Below are positions 21,471 through 24,620 of a DNA stretch of 24,620 bases, piece after piece. Source of the stretch: CAYVQU01 sp964453155. GTDB lineage: Bacteria; Chloroflexota; Anaerolineae; Anaerolineales; UBA11858. The notes under the pieces were generated by a model that had not been told where the DNA came from, did no database searches, and saw only the letters and a list, made by a program, of their open reading frames with translations. Where the stretch lies: assembly GCA_964453155.1 (NCBI GenBank), contig CAYVQU010000072.1:1-24620 (forward strand), written 5' to 3'. A program made the translations under genes and the position numbers. Every line of letters starts with the position of its first letter. The stretch's first letter is position 1.

Positions 21471-23981
21471 ATGAGTGATAAAACCAAAGATGCCCTGAAA
21501 GATTTGTTGAGCAATGTTACCGAGGATAAACCGGATACCGAAGCCGCGGCGATGGAAGCGGCAAAGCCTGAGAAAGAGGAAAAATCCGCCCTCGATGCAT
21601 TGGAGGCTGATCCGCCTCCAGAAAAGAAACCAGCCCGTAAATCTGCCCCGAAAAAAGAAGCAACCGAGACCCCAGCAGCTGATACTGCCGAGATCGAAGA
21701 AGTGGTGGTCGAAAAAGCGGTCGCCGCGGTAAAAGCCCAGCTCAAAGACGCGGTCGATGATGCCGTCAAAGGCGCGATTGAAGATGCCAAGGGTGATATT
21801 GAGGAGATTGCGGAGGAAGTAATCGAAGAAATTGCTGAAGAAGAAGATGAAGAAGAAGAACCCTTCCGCCAGCACGGGGCCCAATCTCGCGAGGCCAAAC
21901 CGCATGCTTTTGTGGTTATGCCCTTTGGAACCAAATACGGCGCGGAGGGGCAAGTTTATAACTTCAACGCCATCTATCAAGATTTGATCAAACCCGCCCT
22001 GATCGATGCCGGTTTTGAACCCTTCCGGGCCGATGATGAGACCGCCACTGGCGACATTCTCACCGATATGTTCCAGGAACTCCTCCTGGCGGATTTGGCG
22101 ATCTGTGATCTCAGCATCGACAACGCCAATGTGTTCTACGAATTAGGCATCCGCCATGCCTTCCGCAAACGCGGCGTGGTCCACATTCAAGCGGGACGGG
22201 CCTATATGCCCTTCGACATTTTCAACGTGCGCACCATTCCCTATAACATCGGTGAAGATGGCTTACCTGATCCAGATCATTTAGAGAAAGATATTCAAGC
22301 CATAGCTCGTACTTGCCGCGATACCTGGGCCACCGACAAAGATGCCATCCACAGCCCGGTCTTCAACCTGCTGACCGGGCTCGACGAACCTGACCGCCGC
22401 GACCTGCGCACGCCCCTCGCAACCGGTTTCTGGCGCGAATACAACGAGTGGCGCCAACGAGTGACCGTCGCTCAACGGCAAAAACGGATCGGTGACATCA
22501 TGCTGCTGACCGAAGAAATCAGCAACCCTCTTATCAAAGAAGAGGCCATCGATCAGGCTGGGTCAGCCTTGCGCAGCATGAACCGGGACGAGTTGGCCCT
22601 GCAGCAATATCGGGCCGGGATCGAGCTTAACTCAGAAAATATGCATTTCCACCGGGAAGAGGCCTTCCACCTCAATCGCCTGGGGCGAGTGGATGAAGCT
22701 ATCGTCAAACTCGAAGATTTACTCGGCGATCATCCGACCGACACCGATGCGACCGCTTATCTAGGCCGGATTTATAAAGATATGTGGACCGAATCTTGGA
22801 TCGAAATTGAAGATGATGCCAAACGTATCCAGGAAGCCTTTGACTCGAATCACTGGCTGGTGAAATCGATCCTAACTTATATGCGGGGCTACTACGCCGA
22901 CCTCAACAATTACTATCCTGGCATCAACGCCCTGACTTTGGCGATCATTCTGGATCACTTGGCCGAGCGCTTCGAGGATGATGACGATCCCGATGTCGAA
23001 GAAGTTCGCCGACTGCTCCCCATGTTACGCGGCACCCTCCAATTCTCCCTGGAGAATATGACCAAAGACGATTTCACGGCCAATTATTGGACTCTTGTAT
23101 CGTTGGCAGATTTGATGGTGATGACCGCCGATCATCCGAAAGTAGTTAAACGAGCCTATAAAAAGGCGCTGACTGCTGCCCGTAAGAACATCTTTAATTT
23201 GCAGGCTTCCCTGTCCCAATTGGATATGCTCGATGCGCTGGAGTTGCGGCCTGAATTCGTCAACATGGGTGTTTCGGTTCTCAAAGACGAAATCCGGCGG
23301 ATCCGCAAAGATGAAATTGATGAGGATCAACAGGAAGAGGCGAAACCCAAAATCCAAAATGTGTACCTGTTCTCAGGACATAAAATTGACGCAGAAGACC
23401 GCGGGGAACAGCGTTTCCCGGCTGAGATGGAGGAAGAAGTCCGCAAGAAAATTGATGAAGCGCTGAAGAATTATGAGGCTGGTCCGGGCGATATTGCTTT
23501 TACATCCGGAGCCGCCTGCGGGGGCGAAATCATCTTCATCGAGGCCTGCATGGAATTGGGTTTGGAGGTTGAAGTTCACCTACCATTTGCAGAGCCGCGC
23601 TATATCAAAGATAATGTCACCATCGGCGGGGATGAATGGGTCGATCGGTTCTACAATCTGCGCAACCACCCCATGGTCAGTATTCGCCAACAACTAGATC
23701 ATGTTGGTAAAGTCAAGGGTGGGGATGATCCCTACGAACGCAATAACCTGTGGTCGATGTACTCCTCGCTCCTCCACGGGGTCGACCGCGTTCGTCTGAT
23801 AGCGCTGTGGGATGGCTTGAATACGCCCGCGGTGGAAGGCGACAAATTGCTGGTCTCTCATATGGTCGAAGAGATGCGCCACATGGGTGGTAAGGTCGAT
23901 CACATCAACACCCAAAAATTCGACTACTGGCAGGCGGGTGGCAAAGTTGGCAAAGCCCTGGATGCCTTAGCTGGTCTCTAA
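21471..23981 (+). CDS. DRHyd/nucleoside deoxyribosyltransferase-like - TPR-like - SLOG-like multidomain protein
   Basis: An 836-residue protein, the largest of the cluster. Seen in order: disordered, highly charged N-terminus (1-140) with amphipathic Ala/Glu/Asp helices; a nucleoside 2-deoxyribosyltransferase/DRHyd-like fold (about 145-265) with HAFVVMPFG and the signature CDLSIDNANVFYELG (212-226), where E224 is the expected catalytic Glu; a helical TPR-like region (about 330-615), like the DUF4071/TRAFs-binding part of animal ASK kinases; and a C-terminal SLOG-like Rossmann domain (about 629-815) with LFSGHKID and FTSGAACGGEIIFIEA (677-692). It probably binds a nucleotide signal and may cleave N-glycosidic bonds. 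I chose ATG 21471 over TTG 21465 because GAGGAG lies 6 bases before it. Domain names are by motif only. Confidence 0.78.
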   Translation: MSDKTKDALKDLLSNVTEDKPDTEAAAMEAAKPEKEEKSALDALEADPPPEKKPARKSAPKKEATETPAADTAEIEEVVVEKAVAAVKAQLKDAVDDAVKGAIEDAKGDIEEIAEEVIEEIAEEEDEEEEPFRQHGAQSREAKPHAFVVMPFGTKYGAEGQVYNFNAIYQDLIKPALIDAGFEPFRADDETATGDILTDMFQELLLADLAICDLSIDNANVFYELGIRHAFRKRGVVHIQAGRAYMPFDIFNVRTIPYNIGEDGLPDPDHLEKDIQAIARTCRDTWATDKDAIHSPVFNLLTGLDEPDRRDLRTPLATGFWREYNEWRQRVTVAQRQKRIGDIMLLTEEISNPLIKEEAIDQAGSALRSMNRDELALQQYRAGIELNSENMHFHREEAFHLNRLGRVDEAIVKLEDLLGDHPTDTDATAYLGRIYKDMWTESWIEIEDDAKRIQEAFDSNHWLVKSILTYMRGYYADLNNYYPGINALTLAIILDHLAERFEDDDDPDVEEVRRLLPMLRGTLQFSLENMTKDDFTANYWTLVSLADLMVMTADHPKVVKRAYKKALTAARKNIFNLQASLSQLDMLDALELRPEFVNMGVSVLKDEIRRIRKDEIDEDQQEEAKPKIQNVYLFSGHKIDAEDRGEQRFPAEMEEEVRKKIDEALKNYEAGPGDIAFTSGAACGGEIIFIEACMELGLEVEVHLPFAEPRYIKDNVTIGGDEWVDRFYNLRNHPMVSIRQQLDHVGKVKGGDDPYERNNLWSMYSSLLHGVDRVRLIALWDGLNTPAVEGDKLLVSHMVEEMRHMGGKVDHINTQKFDYWQAGGKVGKALDALAGL

Positions 23982-24000
23982 GACGAATTTCTGAAAAGAA

Positions 24001-24033
24001 AAACCGAGTTTCTGGCAGAAACTCGGTTTTTTT
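24001..24033. terminator. Strong bidirectional terminator ending the signalling operon
   Basis: AAACCGAGTTTCT (24001-24013) and AGAAACTCGGTTT (24017-24029) are perfect 13-bp arms around GGC, followed by a run of T to 24033 and preceded by A-rich sequence. It serves the plus-strand operon and also the minus-strand gene whose stop codon is at 24036. Confidence 0.9.
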
Positions 24034-24035
24034 GT

Positions 24036-24515
24036 TTAATCTAATTCAATAAGATTTTCAACTATTTTATGACTGGGATAAACCCAGATTTCATTTTTTA
24101 TCCCCCGGGCGAGATGAAATCGACCCGCAGGGACAGTTTCGGCCCCCTCCAGGGAGAAAACGGTCACCATTTGATCAGGATCTCCATTTGTAAATTCGGT
24201 GAGTGGAACCATGGCAACCGTGGCTGTTTTCTTGAATATTCCGGACCCGGGTTCTTCCTCTTTATGTGATTTCTCGAAAATATCGCGTTCAACTGGCCAA
24301 CTGTCGGTTGGGTCATCGGCACTACTGACGATATAATCCCCTGTTTTCCCCATTAGGGTCCCTCCCCAGGGGACTTCAATTTCAAAGGTTTGGGGTTCAT
24401 CCGGCGCAGGCAAAAATTGTTTGGCAATGCGCCGATCACGATAGCCATAAATTGTGTATTTGGCATTTCTAACCACATCATCATCTGAGCGAAGTACAAC
24501 TGGATCTGACATCAT
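24036..24515 (-). CDS. Hypothetical protein with a PGDY-like motif region
   Basis: A soluble protein of 159 residues, no signal peptide or TM helix. Seen: VRNAKYTIYGYRDRRIAKQF, then GKTGDYIVSS and WPVERDIFEKSHKEEE, which resemble the short PGDY(L/I)V...WP(V/I)xxxxFxxxY motif in many small uncharacterised bacterial and phage proteins. The second half is beta-rich and ends EIWVYPSHKIVENLIELD. No catalytic residues can be named. I chose the first ATG of the pair at 24515/24512 because a promoter (TTGAAA-N17-TATTAT) would start transcription right there, a leaderless mRNA without Shine-Dalgarno. A longer frame to 24533 crosses the -10 box and is unlikely. Function unknown. Confidence 0.65.
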   Translation of the reverse strand: MMSDPVVLRSDDDVVRNAKYTIYGYRDRRIAKQFLPAPDEPQTFEIEVPWGGTLMGKTGDYIVSSADDPTDSWPVERDIFEKSHKEEEPGSGIFKKTATVAMVPLTEFTNGDPDQMVTVFSLEGAETVPAGRFHLARGIKNEIWVYPSHKIVENLIELD

Positions 24516-24521
24516 TGAATA

Positions 24522-24550
24522 ATAATAGCACAATTGTGCTAGATTTTCAA
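24522..24550 (-). promoter_or_regulatory. Promoter with a 16-bp operator palindrome (leaderless gene)
   Basis: Minus strand: TTGAAA (24550-24545), 17-base spacer, TATTAT (24527-24522), then the ATG 6 bases later. The perfect palindrome TAGCACAATTGTGCTA (24526-24541) fills the spacer and touches the -10 box, the classic place for a dimeric repressor. The rest of 24551-24620 shows no gene. Confidence 0.6.
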
Positions 24551-24620
24551 TAAGATTTAACGGCTGGGGTGCATTTCAACTTGGGGGTGAGTTGTAGGCC
24601 AAATGCCACATTTTATCGAA

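Noticed and set aside
21420..21980. Two overlapping minus-strand frames (173 and 186 codons) opposite the start of the DRHyd-TPR-SLOG gene
   Set aside because: Low-complexity Ser- or Phe-rich products that mirror the Glu/Ala-rich N-terminus on the other strand.
21471..23981. Calling the first domain of the 836-residue protein a TIR domain
   Set aside because: The CDLSxxNxNVFYELG signature matches the nucleoside deoxyribosyltransferase/DRHyd family better than TIR.
14178..23981. Recent horizontal island with different base composition or flanking att sites
   Set aside because: Codon use looks like the rest of the window, and no integrase, tRNA or direct-repeat boundaries are visible.

Overview
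The window is about 50% GC bacterial DNA with densely packed genes, and I read it as a member of the Chloroflexota, probably class Anaerolineae. This is an inference. It rests on the yqeY-pgpH-ybeY-dgkA gene order, lipoproteins with threonine/glutamate/proline linkers, TPR and WD40-like propeller proteins, TTG starts next to strong Shine-Dalgarno sequences, and many short inverted repeats between genes. I see no rRNA, tRNA, insertion sequence, CRISPR array or phage gene. No gene-free stretch exceeds 300 bases.

Left part (1-10.5 kb), all on the minus strand, mostly housekeeping. Reading in the direction of transcription: a TPR membrane protein, a small lipoprotein, the tRNA methylthiotransferase MtaB, a HIT hydrolase and a TolB-like propeller lipoprotein. 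Then comes a compact run: YqeY, the seven-TM HD phosphodiesterase PgpH (c-di-AMP turnover), the rRNA endonuclease YbeY, a DgkA-type lipid kinase, an endonuclease IV-like AP endonuclease and an Fe-S uracil-DNA glycosylase. The last two form a tight base-excision-repair pair.

Middle part (10.5-13.9 kb), plus strand: acyl-CoA dehydrogenase, EtfB and EtfA, a fatty/acyl-CoA oxidation unit with its electron-transfer flavoprotein. A TetR-type palindrome lies upstream, where the -35 box should be.

Right part (14.0-24.0 kb) is the most unusual. A C39-type peptidase with three SH3-like repeats is followed, after a minus-strand GNAT gene, by five plus-strand genes: (1) a MinD/ParA-like ATPase; (2) a dCache-HAMP-GAF membrane sensor with no kinase, cyclase or methyl-accepting output; (3) a stand-alone cyclic-nucleotide-binding domain; (4) a four-TM protein that looks like tandem SLATT 2TM effector domains with a long acidic tail; (5) an 836-residue protein with an acidic N-terminus, a nucleoside-deoxyribosyltransferase/deoxyribohydrolase-like domain, a TPR-like region and a C-terminal SLOG-like domain. 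SLATT, SLOG and base-cleaving domains are known from predicted nucleotide-signalled conflict systems. Combining them with a membrane sensor, a MinD ATPase and a cNMP-binding protein suggests an undescribed signal-to-membrane-effector system. The peptidase gene and the MinD operon appear linked by near-identical 14-bp motifs at their predicted transcription starts. The unit ends at a strong bidirectional terminator.

The last gene (minus strand) is a small hypothetical protein. Its promoter carries a perfect 16-bp palindrome between -35 and -10 and seems to give a leaderless mRNA.
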